DNA of 64,000 nucleotides from Serpula lacrymans var. lacrymans S7.9 (lineage: Eukaryota; Basidiomycota; Agaricomycetes; Boletales; Serpulaceae): NCBI RefSeq assembly GCF_000218685.1, contig NW_006763305.1, forward strand, positions 535,298-599,297. The letters are read 5' to 3'. Made by a program: the position numbers and the translations under genes. The notes below the pieces were generated by a model. It saw only the letters and a list, made by a program, of their open reading frames with translations, was not told the DNA's origin and searched no databases. This document shows, in pieces, positions 33,385 to 45,800 of this stretch. How positions within the stretch are numbered: position 1 is the stretch's first letter; the number at the start of each line of letters is the position of its first letter.

Positions 33385-33837
33385 TTATCATTTTATTGGC
33401 TACTATTGCTTTTGTAAAATGGACAGGAGCCTTTAGATGTATTATCTAAGACTAGTTGTGTAGGAGTTGTGATGCTAAGTGTATTCTGTCAATTATCATA
33501 CGTTGTGCACCTTGTAATCTGTTCTGTTTCTCCGATGTCTTCGCCATGCATATAGTCTGTTCTTGGATAAGATTCGTCAACAAAAGCAGATGTTAAGTGC
33601 CAAGACTATTTCGATTGGTTCATCATTCATAGCATACTCTTTAGTTTCCCTTAGTCAGACCATATATTGAGATCAAAGTCGATATCAAATACGTACTCTT
33701 CAAATGGTTGTCACCATTGAAGATAACGGCCCTGCGCTATATGCTATTGTTTCGTTAGTGCAGATGTAACACTTTATTCACCATTGTGAGGTGAGGTGTC
33801 TTCAATGCTTAAAATATGCATGTATTACTGTTTTTTC
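33385..33837. other. Intergenic region between convergent genes
   Basis: 3' flanks of rtf2 and the GTPase gene. No supported feature. Confidence 0.4.
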
Positions 33838-35550
33838 TCAGCGTACAAATCGTGCAGTTTCACCCAGTGAACGATTGAAAAGTATCTGTAAAAGTCCTTC
33901 CAGGATACGGAGAATGGATATTCCAGACGCTGCTCGCTCGCCTCCTCGTGCTACATCCGCTTGTGCGTCTCGATAGCATCCTGTCAATGTCTGAGCGATT
34001 GTTTGCATTGAAAGCTCGTCCATTTTTACTGGATTGGGCGAGCAATGTTCTTTTATCAACTCTCGTACTGCTGCCTGCGAGAAAGCATATTCCTCATCAA
34101 ACATGTATCCATCTCCTGACCTAAGCTTCTTTCCTTTTGACGTCGTGACGCATGCGTGGCCACAGAATGCCATCCTGTGTTTCGAGAATTCATTCCTATT
34201 GATCTCCCACCACCTCTCCATAGGGTCCTCGTGCTCTAGTCCTGTTATGACGATCACAATAGGCACCATACACTGGCAAATCCCAAGGTGAAAGATCTCG
34301 TAGTTTGCTCGCAACACGTCTCTGAACCTTGTTCCTCGAATGCAGTACACCAACAGGTGTACACCTTCATTACGCAAATTGTGTACCAGTTTGTGAAGGT
34401 TAAACACAGCTTGTTGCGCCGTAACAGTGCCATTGTCACCTTCGTTCAATCCCGCCGTATCCCATATCGTCATAGGTATACCATCGACTTTGACACCGTA
34501 TGCAATACTGTCAAAGGTGTGGCCCAAGGCTTCTCCGGATACTCCAGCAATATCCGAACCTGCTATCATGTTGATCAACGAGCTCTTGCCAGTTCCAGTT
34601 TCCCCAAAGACTAAGATATTTGGCACAGGTTTTCTGGGAGGTGCCTTTAGGGAGTCGTGCAGGGGAGAAGATAAGTTCATGTCGACGTTTCTTTCTATAC
34701 GAGATGATGGGCCCCCTTGATATTCACAAGAGTTGTTGGCAGTGGTATACGAGGGTGGGCGTTGACCGAGGTCATCTGTTTGGCACGCTACCTCGATCCC
34801 ACTAGCACCAGGCTGCAATTCTCTGTGACCCTCTCGCAGCGGCATCTGCGAATCCAGACTAGCATCCGCGATATATTGTGGGACTGTATCAACAGCACGT
34901 TCTCCATTATTGTCTGCATCGACCTCCATGGCCGCAGACAACATCTCTTGGATGGATGGCTGACTACCATCGTTCATATCCGGAGGTGAAGTTGTCCCAT
35001 GAAGGGGTTCCGGTATGCGAGATGGTGTAGTTATTCCATGCAATATCACACTTTGCGGTGGACGATCTAGGTTGTCTGTGGATGGCGTAGCTGGTATAGC
35101 TGCGTAGATAGATAGTGGCTGCACATGGTGGTCGTAGGTTGTGGGGGAGTCTCTTTGATCGTATTCACGGGATGTTCGATGCCCATTGCTGATGGGTATT
35201 TGTGACTGCACAGGGCTCTTTCTCCCATCAGGGGGTTCAAATATATTCCAATCACTAACTGTTTCTGTTTTAAATCTGATTGGCGCAGTGGCCTTTACTG
35301 GTGATAATACCGGCGAAGGTTGAGGTGAGTATACTGTGGTATGCGAGCTGCCGTATTGGTGTGGATATGCTCCCGATGTTGTCCTCGCAACTGTCGCTGC
35401 AGTAGCCTCCGGTGGTCTGGGATAGCTTAAAGACGAAGGTTGAATACGCCGCGTCAACTCTTGATAATGAGCCTGACCCGCACTGAAAGCGGTCTTTCCA
35501 GGTTTTGTCTGGGCTGGTTCAGGTTTTCTTAGCTTCATACCACTAGTCAT
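33838..35550 (-). CDS. P-loop GTPase (AIG1/septin-like G domain) with long disordered N-terminus
   Basis: A 570-residue single-exon protein. Residues 1 to about 305 are Pro/Ser/Thr-rich and low in predicted structure. The G domain follows: NILVFGETGTGKSSLIN (G1/Walker A), a Thr in GHTFDS as possible G2, and WDTAGLNEGDNGT (G3). Next come LLVYCIRG and VPIVIVITGLEHEDPMERWW. Where classical GTPases have NKxD (G4) there is TGLE. The family is widespread and expanded in agaricomycetes; its role is not known to me. It lies divergent to a paralog at 36432 with 880 bp between starts. There is no signal peptide or membrane helix. Confidence 0.82.
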   Translation of the reverse strand: MTSGMKLRKPEPAQTKPGKTAFSAGQAHYQELTRRIQPSSLSYPRPPEATAATVARTTSGAYPHQYGSSHTTVYSPQPSPVLSPVKATAPIRFKTETVSDWNIFEPPDGRKSPVQSQIPISNGHRTSREYDQRDSPTTYDHHVQPLSIYAAIPATPSTDNLDRPPQSVILHGITTPSRIPEPLHGTTSPPDMNDGSQPSIQEMLSAAMEVDADNNGERAVDTVPQYIADASLDSQMPLREGHRELQPGASGIEVACQTDDLGQRPPSYTTANNSCEYQGGPSSRIERNVDMNLSSPLHDSLKAPPRKPVPNILVFGETGTGKSSLINMIAGSDIAGVSGEALGHTFDSIAYGVKVDGIPMTIWDTAGLNEGDNGTVTAQQAVFNLHKLVHNLRNEGVHLLVYCIRGTRFRDVLRANYEIFHLGICQCMVPIVIVITGLEHEDPMERWWEINRNEFSKHRMAFCGHACVTTSKGKKLRSGDGYMFDEEYAFSQAAVRELIKEHCSPNPVKMDELSMQTIAQTLTGCYRDAQADVARGGERAASGISILRILEGLLQILFNRSLGETARFVR

Positions 35551-36431
35551 AGTATTCTAGCAGTGTTTGTTCTTCAAAAAGGTGAGCAAGGACGTCCCCA
35601 TTCAGAGCCTGTGAGCTTACTTTATCTTTTTACTCCTCAAACTTCAAGCTTCAGGGGCACAAGAGGTCAGAATGTCTTCGCGCTGCAGCAAATAAAGCTT
35701 GTATCCTGGCACCACGTGTGAGCGGCCATCACTGAAACGGTGGAAAGACCCGCTCGCTGTATACGGAAAAGCACTAGTCAACAACTGTTTGTATATGGGC
35801 TTCTATAAACATGCATACGACGATCAGGAAGAACCCATATCTATAGGATGACCCTGAAATGGATAGATGATAAGGACCCTTTCCTAGTGACACCCTTGAT
35901 TGTGAAATGATTGCAGGTGAGTAGAGTATCTGCGTTCTCTTCAGTGCGTCTTGACCTTGGATTTTTTTTTCATTACATGAGTATTTCCTTCATTTACCCA
36001 ACTTTCCACACAATATTGCAGTTAAATGGCATCACTCAAAGTTCTCTTCTAGATTGTTTTGCACGGCGTAAAGTAGGCCCTGGTAACGAGAGTATACATA
36101 GGTACTCTTCCATTATGGATATCCTTGCGCCCATCAATACAAATAGTTCTTCCTGTGGTATCATGTTGCCTCATGGCATGGTAATTGTATTTACAGAAAC
36201 TTCTTAACCCCTATCATGCACCGCACTGACAACGCGCCCCAAGAGTGCAGAAGTCATCAGACCATTGTATATTTACCTCCGCCATTCGATCTTTCTTTTG
36301 CCGAGGTGTGCCCTGTACCACATTATACGTTCTGCCCCGGTATCGTACATTCCCTTTTTTTCCATCCGTGAGTTCGCTTGTTGCTTTTCTTTGCTCTGGA
36401 GTGTTAATGAAACCACTAAAAGGATTTCAGT
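35551..36431. promoter_or_regulatory. Shared divergent promoter region of two GTPase paralogs
   Basis: 880 bp between the two divergent starts. A short open frame at 35911-36207 has no family pattern and is not called. No repeats were seen. Confidence 0.4.
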
Positions 36432-37208
36432 ATGGCGGATTCAGAGAATACATCAATCCCAAACATCATCCTCTTTGGATCGACAGGCTCTGGCAAGAGC
36501 TCAATCGTGAATATGATCGCGGACTCCCCCGCAGATCGTCCCATTGCCAACATGTCCAGCGGAGCTACTGGCTGCACATTTAAAAGCGACAAATATCAAT
36601 GCAGGATACTTGGATCGTTGTTCAATATCTATGATACTGCAGGACTCGATGAAGGAGGCACGGGCACTGTGCCGAGGGAGGATGCCATCGTTCAGCTTTA
36701 CCAGCTTATTCGTAAACTGGACACTGGTGTTAGTCTTCTCGTCTATTGCATGAGGGCACCAAGGATTCAGGATTCAGCCCACAAGAACTGGAAACTGTTC
36801 TACGAAGTATTTTGCAGAGAGAAGGTTCCCATTGTAATCATCATCACGGGCCTGGAGCATGAGGATCCAATGGATGACTGGTGGGATCGTAACAAGGGAG
36901 CCTTTCAGCGAAACGAGATGCGCCCTTCGGGTTTTGCGTGCACTACCGCAACGAGGGGAAAGAGAAAGCAGTCGGGAAAGTATCAATTGGAGGAGGAATA
37001 CTCGGAGTCACAGGAGAAAGTATGGAAGTTGATCAAATACAATCATCTCGAAGAGCCCTGGAAGGTCGAAAAGATAGAGTGGTTCACGTATATGATGAGA
37101 TGCCTGAAGAGACATAAGGAGGCAGGGCCTCCAATACATCAGCTTGTGACGAGATGTGAGATGACAGAAGAAGAGGCAATACAGCTGGCTAATAAACTAA
37201 AAGAATGA
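36432..37208 (+). CDS. P-loop GTPase (AIG1/septin-like G domain), compact paralog
   Basis: A 258-residue single-exon protein that is almost only the G domain: NIILFGSTGSGKSSIVNMIA (G1, residues about 10-29), GATGCTFKSD (possible G2) and YDTAGLDEGGTGT (G3). These are followed by LLVYCMRAPRIQDSAHKNW, then VPIVIIITGLEHEDPMDDWW, with the same TGLE replacement of NKxD. The charged helical C-terminus is MTEEEAIQLANKLKE. It lacks the 300-residue disordered N-terminus of its divergent neighbour. The two share block order and the TGLE-HEDP motif and are therefore paralogs. The ATG at 36432 follows a TTTCAG, so a 5' UTR intron is possible. Confidence 0.85.
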   Translation: MADSENTSIPNIILFGSTGSGKSSIVNMIADSPADRPIANMSSGATGCTFKSDKYQCRILGSLFNIYDTAGLDEGGTGTVPREDAIVQLYQLIRKLDTGVSLLVYCMRAPRIQDSAHKNWKLFYEVFCREKVPIVIIITGLEHEDPMDDWWDRNKGAFQRNEMRPSGFACTTATRGKRKQSGKYQLEEEYSESQEKVWKLIKYNHLEEPWKVEKIEWFTYMMRCLKRHKEAGPPIHQLVTRCEMTEEEAIQLANKLKE

Positions 37209-37428
37209 AACACATAATTGGGATACCTGGTCCAGCTACAAACACGAGACGTCTTATGTATGCTTTTGCATAGTTTTCCCTTTCAACACCATGTTGTGTG
37301 TTGTTGTAAATTTGATACATCTCTTTATTTTGATGCCCTCGTCACCGAAGACTTCGCGGAAGATATGCCTTCGGGTTTTTTTCCATGTAAAAGTCGACAA
37401 ACTGGGTTGCAGTATGAGGGTCTCGCTA

Positions 37429-39391
37429 TCATGGCACGATCGTAAAGCTCATGTTAAACTTACATTTAGTCATGTCCTCCACAACTTTATCCGTTAGGAT
37501 GACCACCCAGAGGGGCGTATCATCGTAGAAATGGTTTACTGATGGACAACGTGCCTGCACGATGATCTTTGTCCCACCACTTTTCGCAGCTTCTTCCATT
37601 CGTTCTTCATCAGTTTGGATAGGTTCCCCGATGATCTTCAACGTCGACTCTGGTCCAAGGTCAAATCTCGTCCGACGTATGAAGGGCAAGTCTTTGCTGA
37701 CGCATATCTTCATCGGCACTGCAGAGTAGTCAAACCCAACGATGTATGTCGAGAGCGCAGTGATACTAGGTATTCTCGCTTGCTGCAGCAACGTGATAAT
37801 TTCGTCCTGGCGAGTTGCAAAATCATAATCTACTAGAAAGTGGAAGAACGAATAGTCTCCTCCAATAACGTGCACATCTGTTTTGAGTATCTCTCGAGCA
37901 GCTGAAATAATAGTCAAACACCCGCCTATTGTCCAACTGCCACAATAATTGAAAGTAGCGTACCTTTAATCTCACATCGTGCAACTCGACAGAAAACACG
38001 ATGTGTGGGCCATGCTTGGCGCTGACAATCTTTCGAACAGTAGTGTACAACGGTGCAACCACCACATTGCAATATTTTTCCTCCACGTTTCATTTTTTCC
38101 CCTGAACACTGATAAATGAATCAATATTCACAAACTCAGATGGTTGAAAACGGGAACGTACACCTGAAAATTCACAAGAAGTCACAAGCCTACGCAGTCC
38201 TCGTTTACCATAATATTCCAAAGCCGTCAATCTTGCCTGAGCTTCCTTTTTGAAGCGCACCCAGTCATCCCACAGAGGTCCTACACACTCTTGCGTGTCC
38301 ATACCCTCGCGCGTTATTTCACGAAATGGTTTGTTGATAATGCGTAATACAGAGCGGTATGAGATATATTTACCAAGCTGCTTGAGTATGTAGGTACCCT
38401 GCGCCACGACCAGATGTTCGAGTCTCCTCGAAGCAAACGCAGCGGAAAGCAACATGGCTTTGAGGAGACCTGCGTTGAGCGCTTGCACCATATAAGTGGG
38501 TGCTTCTTTTTCTGCCTGAGTAAACATAATGAATGTGTACCCCTGCATGATCATTTCAAGGACGACATGTTCTGGTAGTTGAAGGTTTGTGGAGGCTAGA
38601 TACCATCCCTGTGCCACAAGGGAACAGGCGCCTTTTTGCAGTAGCCCACCAGCGAAACCATACTGAGTGAAACAGAGCCCAAGGGCAATTTTCATGAGAC
38701 CCCCGATTCGAATGAAATCCTTGTCCGACTGAGCAAGGCATTCGCGCAGATTATCCACAACATAGGATGTAATGGTCTCCTCTGATCCTTCAGCGCCTTG
38801 TAGCATTGACGTAGCGACTTTCTTTCTGTATTTGTCTACGCCTTGCATGCCACGGAGTAACCACGCCAGAGCATATGTGCCAAAAGGATGGTCGTAGAGA
38901 ACTCGGCCCAAGTAGTGCTTCACTTTCTCCAGCTCTTTTTCCTTCAACCACAATTTCGTCAACAATTGAACACACCCAGGGGTATGTACCAATACATCGT
39001 CAGTCTCTGGGGTACAATAAGCGAAGTACACCCAGGCTATTGCTGAGATTGCCTTATCCTCAACAATCGGGCTATATCGATGGTGAAGCATGCAATTTTC
39101 ATGGAAATACTGCGTCCAAGCCCAAAGCCTGGGCCATGCCGCACTTGCGATGGGGGGCCATGCCTTGTTAAATTGACGAAAGGCTACGTTCTTCGATTGC
39201 TCGAAGTCACGGAGATAACTAATCGTCAGTAGGGCGCGGTCGACATTTTTCCTATTGAGTGGTGAAGGGGGACCTTCGCGGTCAGGTGGAATGTTTTCTT
39301 CGTTGAGATCGGTAAGGAAGTCTTCGATTTCATCTGGAGTCAATGATGCGAGATTACCACCAAAGCCATGCAGATGGGACCAAGACATCAT
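37429..39391 (-). CDS. MYND zinc-finger protein
   Basis: A long helical N-terminal region (start MMSWSHLHGFGGNLASL at 39391) is encoded by one exon to about 38163. A 62-nt intron (GTGTACG...GTTCAG) then leads to an exon that reads CGGCTVVHYCSKDCQRQAWP, then THRVFC. This is a MYND finger (C-x2-C, YCSxxCQ, W-x2-H-x3-C). A second intron (GTACGC...TTTCAG) leads to a C-terminal domain of about 160 residues ending FNMSFTIVP. The finger sits in a different frame from both long open frames, so frame-only annotation would split the gene in two and miss it. MYND proteins bind Pro-rich partners. Many agaricomycetes have large families of this build, with unknown function. Confidence 0.8.
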
Positions 39392-40541
39392 GGCTGACAC
39401 GATGCAGCTTGAGGAGTGAAGTTTGAACTGCCTGTTCGTTGATCAATATCCTACTACGTGTGAGCGAATGTGCTTACCAGAGATTAAATGTATATCGCTT
39501 TGATTACTAGATAACCTAGACTTAGTAATGACTTATCCAATCGGATTAGCCTTGATTTCTACAACGCGGGGAAATTTCCTCGATTTCAAGGGAGAATGCG
39601 GAGTGGGTGGTTTTGGACCTGAGTACGTTGCAGTCCAAGATAATTTGGCGCCGGTGCATACCTTTTACACGCTGTATGAGGTGTGGTAAGCAGCGGCCTA
39701 GTGGCTGCAGCATGTTCAAGTTTCATATCAAGGAAAGACGCTGATGACAGTGTCCGCTGCAGATATAGGGATAACCATACGCATACATATGAACCGCCAA
39801 ATTGAAATACCAGCATCTGATAGCTATAGATAATTCCCATAATTTCAAGTTCCTTTTGCCGGAATTCATATATTAAGCGCTCATGCGTTAACCTAAGGCA
39901 GCTCGTGTGTTGGGACAATATCCTCCATGAAACCGCAATAAAGAGAAGTATACAGCTGCAATGGGTAGGCAGCTAATAGGTTCCTTGGAAAAAAATAGAA
40001 ATAAAAAAAGGAAATAATGGCAGCCTGACCTCCAGTATTGCACCGAGTAAGAGTAGACAGTGATTATTGCCTTCTTAATAAGAAAAAGTCAACGATTAGA
40101 GTACTAACTTCTCATGCAGCTTATTGTGGATGCACAATGAACCGAAGTTATCTTCATTCAGCGTCACTGTCGGGAACGACAGCAGTGGGATGAAATAACA
40201 AAAAAGGAGCCGATGAGAGCATATTCCCGGTAAATTACCGACCGACCAGCATGTTATAGAATAGGATAGAGACGAGCTATACTTGTACAAGCAGCGAGCA
40301 ATAAGGTTGTTGGAAGGACTTGGTGCAACGACTCGGACATGGTAAAAAATGTTGGACGTGGGCAGCTTTTATTTGTCCCTGTTATTTTCCAAAGCCTTTG
40401 CCTTTTTCGTACTTATGGCATAGTGGCGGTGTTGTCAGCCAGCGCTTCGCTTGGAATAATTGCTGGCATTTCCGGACTACTTTCTTGGACACGCGCGCAT
40501 TTTTTCCACTTTCTCTCGGTCCTCATATATATATGATATAA
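39392..40541. promoter_or_regulatory. Divergent intergenic region (MYND gene / psd1)
   Basis: 1.15 kb between divergent starts. No coding, RNA or repeat feature is supported. Confidence 0.4.
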
Positions 40542-42505
40542 ATGTTCTACAAGGCCATAGTCAAAGGCAAAAAACCTTTGCAAGCCGCATCTCATGCCAT
40601 CTCTTCTACCACCACAGCGGCTGCATCTTCCTCGTCTGCCCTTTTTTCACGTGTCTTCGTCAAGCACAGGATTAGTTTTTCTGGGACAGTCCGTTCATTC
40701 AAAAGAGATGCTTTCAGAAGATCGTTCTCTGCAAAGAATCAGAATCCGATAGAGACACCGCCGTCATTGGCTGGTGTGAAAGGTCTCCCACTGTACAGTT
40801 CGTATTCGTGGTGAGCCGCAGTAATAAACGATAGGGCGTACTAACATCGGCGCTTAAGGGAAACTCATCGCAGCATGGACAGAAACGCCCACAAAGTGGT
40901 ATCCGCTACCGCTCGCCGTTGGAGCACTACTCCTTGTCGTCATACAGTACCGCAAGAAAGCAGCACGCGCCGAGAAGGAGGTACACGTCGACGACGAGGG
41001 ACATGAGATAATCAAGTTAAAAGGACCATGGCAGGTACGTCAACGCAAGGCAGCATCCTCACTGTTCTACGTTAACCGCTCGCCGTCCTAGGTACATGTT
41101 ATTGGCGCTCTCCCCTTGCGAAATATGTCCCGTGTGTGGGGTTATTTCAACTCGCTGGAGCTCCCTGTATGGGTTAGACCCTACGGTTTTCGATTATATG
41201 CCTATATGTTTGGATGCAACTTGGAAGAAATTGAACCTGCAGATCTCACGCAATATGCCAGCCTAGGAGCGTTCTTTTATAGAAAACTCAAAGCTGGCGC
41301 AAGACCCGTAGATAACGCTATTCTGGTGTGTTTCAATACTACGTTCTCCCATCAAGATATTAACGTCCAGTCCAGGTCAGTCCTGCAGATGGTACCGTGC
41401 TCCACTTCGGAACTATCCAAGACCTGCGAGTGGAGCAAGTCAAAGGAATAACATATTCTCTTGATGCTTTACTCGGTGTAGAAAGGTCAGACCCTGGAAG
41501 CCCTACTTCATCAACGTCGACTATTGTAGAGATCCCGAGGAGTCGTGACATGTCCATAGTGGACGACCACGAATTTGCCAACGTCAATGGTATCGAATAC
41601 AGTCTGGACCAACTCTTAGGTGTGTCCATACCCTCTACGCCCACCTCTACCACGCCGCCCGTCACTCCTGCTATGGAAAGAAACCCGGATGCAATCCCAG
41701 AGAAACACGGTGAACAGATCGATGCATCTGTCGAACAAGAGGGTACATTGCAAGAAACCCTTGCACACGACGCGTCAGTGGCTCGTGAAATGGGCGTACG
41801 GCCATCTCTCGGTGAACGCAAGAGAAGCACATCAGGCAAGACTGTTAAAGAAGGCAATGCACTGTATTTCACTGTCATCTACCTTGCGCCTGGTGACTAT
41901 CACCGATTCCACAGCCCGACTGCTTGGATAGTAGAGAAACGGAGACATTTTGTTGGTTAGTCTCCACCTTGCTTATTCTCATCCAATATACTCTAACAAT
42001 GGTGTTTAGGGGAACTGTTCTCCGTTTCACCCTACATGGCGAAGCGTTTAGAAAATTTGTTTGTCCTTAACGAACGGGTTGCTCTGCTTGGAAGATGGAG
42101 ACATGGTTTCTTTGGTATGATCCCCGTGGGCGCAACCAACGTTGGGAGTATCAAAATCAATTTCGATACCGTATGTCCTTCTCTATCTGCGTCTATATAT
42201 CGATATATACTTATTTATTTTCTGATTTCCAGGCACTACGTACCAATGTCCGTGGCCGACCACCTCCACCAGGCACCTACACAGAAGCGATCTATTCCGG
42301 CGCATCTCCCGTACTGAATGGTCAACCCCTGACGCCCGCACAAGAGATGGGTGGATTCTGCCTTGGCAGCACAATCGTGCTCGTCTTCGAGGCTCCGAAG
42401 ACCTTTGAATTCGCTATCAAAGAGGGTCAGAAAGTCAAGGTCGGAAATCGGCTGGGTGACGTACCAGGGATGACTACAACGATTGGAAAAGAGAAGGTGG
42501 AATGA
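40542..42505 (+). CDS. psd1: Phosphatidylserine decarboxylase proenzyme, mitochondrial type
   Basis: Makes phosphatidylethanolamine from phosphatidylserine at the mitochondrial inner membrane. The start at 40542 gives a Ser/Ala/Arg-rich targeting peptide. After an intron comes a membrane segment ([19 protein letters not shown]), then [86 protein letters not shown] [12 protein letters not shown], and [16 protein letters not shown]. The LGST motif is where self-cleavage makes the pyruvoyl group. Exons: 40542 to about 40795, 40859-41034, 41092-41325, 41376-41955, 42010-42170 and 42233-42505. A low-complexity insert between SPADG and the APGDYH block repeats GIxYSLDxLLG twice. Only the weak donor GTTCGT keeps frame across intron 1. 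Confidence 0.93.
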
Positions 42506-42854
42506 AAGGACTGAAATGGAATGGGACACTATCTAGCTTATTTATGTTTGCATGATATATCCCATCTGCACATACATTATTGAATAACACATCTAACAAA
42601 CATCGAATCATCTTGCATTTGACAATGTACTCGAGTAAGAGGGGAGTCGTCAAATAAGCAAACGATAGCATAACATTCGACACTATAGATATAACATAAC
42701 ATAACAATACACGTACAAGTCCCATGATGCAAGGTAAGTGTAAGTCCTCTCTAAATCTAATAAGAGTCTATTACGCCTGCTACCACGTATCGGCACTGGG
42801 TCTTTGAAATGACAAGGTTAAACAGACGTTCATCTGACTCAACAGGTATGCAGC
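42506..42854. other. Intergenic region between convergent genes
   Basis: 3' flanks of psd1 and the OPT gene, with no supported feature. Confidence 0.4.
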
Positions 42855-45800
42855 TTACCCAAACGTTTGCCCTTTGGCGAGCTGACGAACTGGTATCCCT
42901 TGTCCGTCATAATTCGTTCTGAACACCTGTTTCTGAAGTCTCAAAAATATGGTATGTAAGGAAAAAGTGAACGGACCGTATTACCCCACCAAGTAAGCAC
43001 ATTATTTGCTCCGATCTAACAAAAAACACAATGAGGATCAGTGGTCTCAAAAGAAGATGATCAACTCTTACGTATCCATCACCAGGATATTGTAGACTGG
43101 AAAAGAAGTAAATCATCAGTTTGACACAGCAATCATGCAGACAGCAGAAAACGTACACGAAATATATTACAATTATTGATACAGCCAAACCAGCATCCAG
43201 AGCAGCTGATAATACATCTGTATTTTATATGAGCTTTACTATCTTGGTAATATAAAAAGTTAGACTACTCACAATTATATTTCGTCCACCACGAGAAGTT
43301 CCGTCTGTTACACGCATAAAAGTAAGAAAAACGCCACGCAATGAGTCACGGAAAATGCAGACCTTCGAATCACGTGTTGAAAGATAAAGCCAACCAACCT
43401 AGCATGACGCGCTGTCAGGGAACATGATATGCTTGCAAAGAAGGTATACTTACGCCCATGGGACGTAGTTCAATGCAGTTGCTGGAGGGATAAGATAGGT
43501 GCCATCGAATATCAGGGGGCTAACGCGTATCCAAACATCAGGAAAGTGACGTGAAAAGCTCCATTACCAAGACGTACAAACTGTGAAGCTATTGAGACCA
43601 TAGTTTTGTAAGAGACATTGCTACACTCACTTTATATATCTGACGAAGTTATTGGGATATCTCTTCGTTATAAGCCAGGGAATAAGGGGAGCAATTGCCC
43701 CGACGAGGAAGAAAAAGAGGAGGGCTGTGAACATTTGGTTAATGCGATAGAGCCAGCGATCGACGATGCTAAATATCTCACAGCTAAAAATATCTATATT
43801 AGTCGCAGAAAGAGCTCGATAAGGAGGAGACCTACTAGTATGTGTGACCTTGAGAAAATTGGAGTCTAGGGCCTATGACCCCTGAAGATTATCCGCTGTA
43901 TCAGTATACATGCTATACCCTTGTCATATAAACATATAACTCACCCCATATTATCGAAGCCGTTCCAAAAACTTCGGTGCTCGGACAAATAAAACTGGAG
44001 AACATCTCAACGATCAAAAGCGTTGGGGGTATCACGATCGGTGGACTTACCCGTCTTTTTGATTTGGGGTACACATGTCTCTGTCACATCGAAATGAGCA
44101 GAGAATGGAGGGGCTACGATGTTTAATCACTTACGGTATGTTAGCGAACATCCATTCTTGCACGGCTAACTGTGTGGTTCCAGCGATGATAGTAGCTACA
44201 ATCTATAATGACAATAGCATCACGTCTCAGGAGCATACGTCAATATTTTTCACTCATACCTGGCACCAAAACATCTTCCGTGGTGGGATTTTCATATAAT
44301 GGCCTAGTTTGAAGTCGGCTGTGAATGTCAGTGCCTGGGACATAGTCTTCGTAGGGTGTGAGATAATAAGTTGATATATACGATTAAATAGGAGGAACGC
44401 ACTATGTAACCCCACGTCTTGAACATCATCATGGCGATGGGACGTCCAGGAAGTGCGTATCTACGAACATTTGTGAGACGACCTACAGACAATTTCACAA
44501 CCAGATTCAAACACACCCAATAATGAGCTCCGTTATTACACTGATTTTTCGAGCCGCTCTCTAGTCAGCCAGATTGTTATGGGTAGGTTGGAATGCTTAC
44601 TTTAGTCCTACTTGCTGGTTTGTGATAGCCTGTATCATACCAACAGGGATAATGTAGGTGAAGGCTGATATGCAATCATTAGGACATAGGAGTTCCCAAA
44701 AGAGAGTATGTAACACAAACCGATCACCAAAGCAATAACAAATGCCCACACTGGCATATCGGTTGGCCACAACTCGATACTAATAACACCCAGCGCAAAC
44801 ATAGCGGCAAACAAAATGAGATACCACCATTCAGGCACTTGAGTGAAAGATGCACGTCAGCGATACTGAAAACACACTGGGCTGGAGAATAAGCTATTAC
44901 CCTGAGGGTATCGAGCCATGAGTCTAGCGTGAATATCAGGTTGCTCTCCTAATGACCTCCGAGCTTGTTGCATGATCTGTATGCGGAAGTGTAGGAAAGC
45001 ATGGATCAAGATTGCTGGATTGAACATTTAGTTCCCTAAAACAAACACGAATTCGCCAAGCAAGTTACATACCAGTGATAGATGCGAAGGAAAGCCTAGC
45101 AAGAGTTAGCGGGAAGGTGCACAAAAGTAAATGATTCTCTGACCCGTATGACATTGCAAATGTAGTACTGAGTGTCAAAATTGTTAGTAAAAATGTTTTG
45201 TGTCAATAGCTAAGAACATACGAGACATAGAGGGGGCTATATGCTTTGTAAGCGCCCATATCAAGAGTCGCGTTAGGTGTCAGTATCCGGGTTACATTAT
45301 AGGAGCTCATTGTATTGTCGTAAGATGTCCGTGAAGAGATTCTAGACACGCCACAGACAGTGTGAGAGCGAGGAAAAGAGGAGGTAAAGCGGTACGTACG
45401 GCATATACAGGGAATACCAGGTGTTGGTGAACTGAAACGAATTAGCTCCACTACCCTGCTGAGAAAATAAGAAGATATAGAACGGACATAGAGTATAGGC
45501 GTAATTATCCCTATAAAATATAAATGTTAGGAAAAATAAAACTCATGGAAGGAGGGATGAAAGACGTACAGTAAAATACTATAAAGCCACCAAATACATT
45601 GGCGCTTGCCCACCCTGAGCAATGATCCTTCAGCAAAGACGTGAGTATGCCAGGATAGCTCGTCACTTACATGGAGTAGCAAGTGGTGAACCGATATACC
45701 TGATATGCATTATACGAAGAATGAATTTTGTGAAATTTAACCCTGATGTGGAAAGGCTTACGCGATTTGACTCCAGTCGAACGTTATCACAGACATCCCC

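Noticed and set aside
35911..36207. 98-codon frame between the GTPase genes
   Set aside because: No family pattern; lies in the shared promoter region and is low in coding character.
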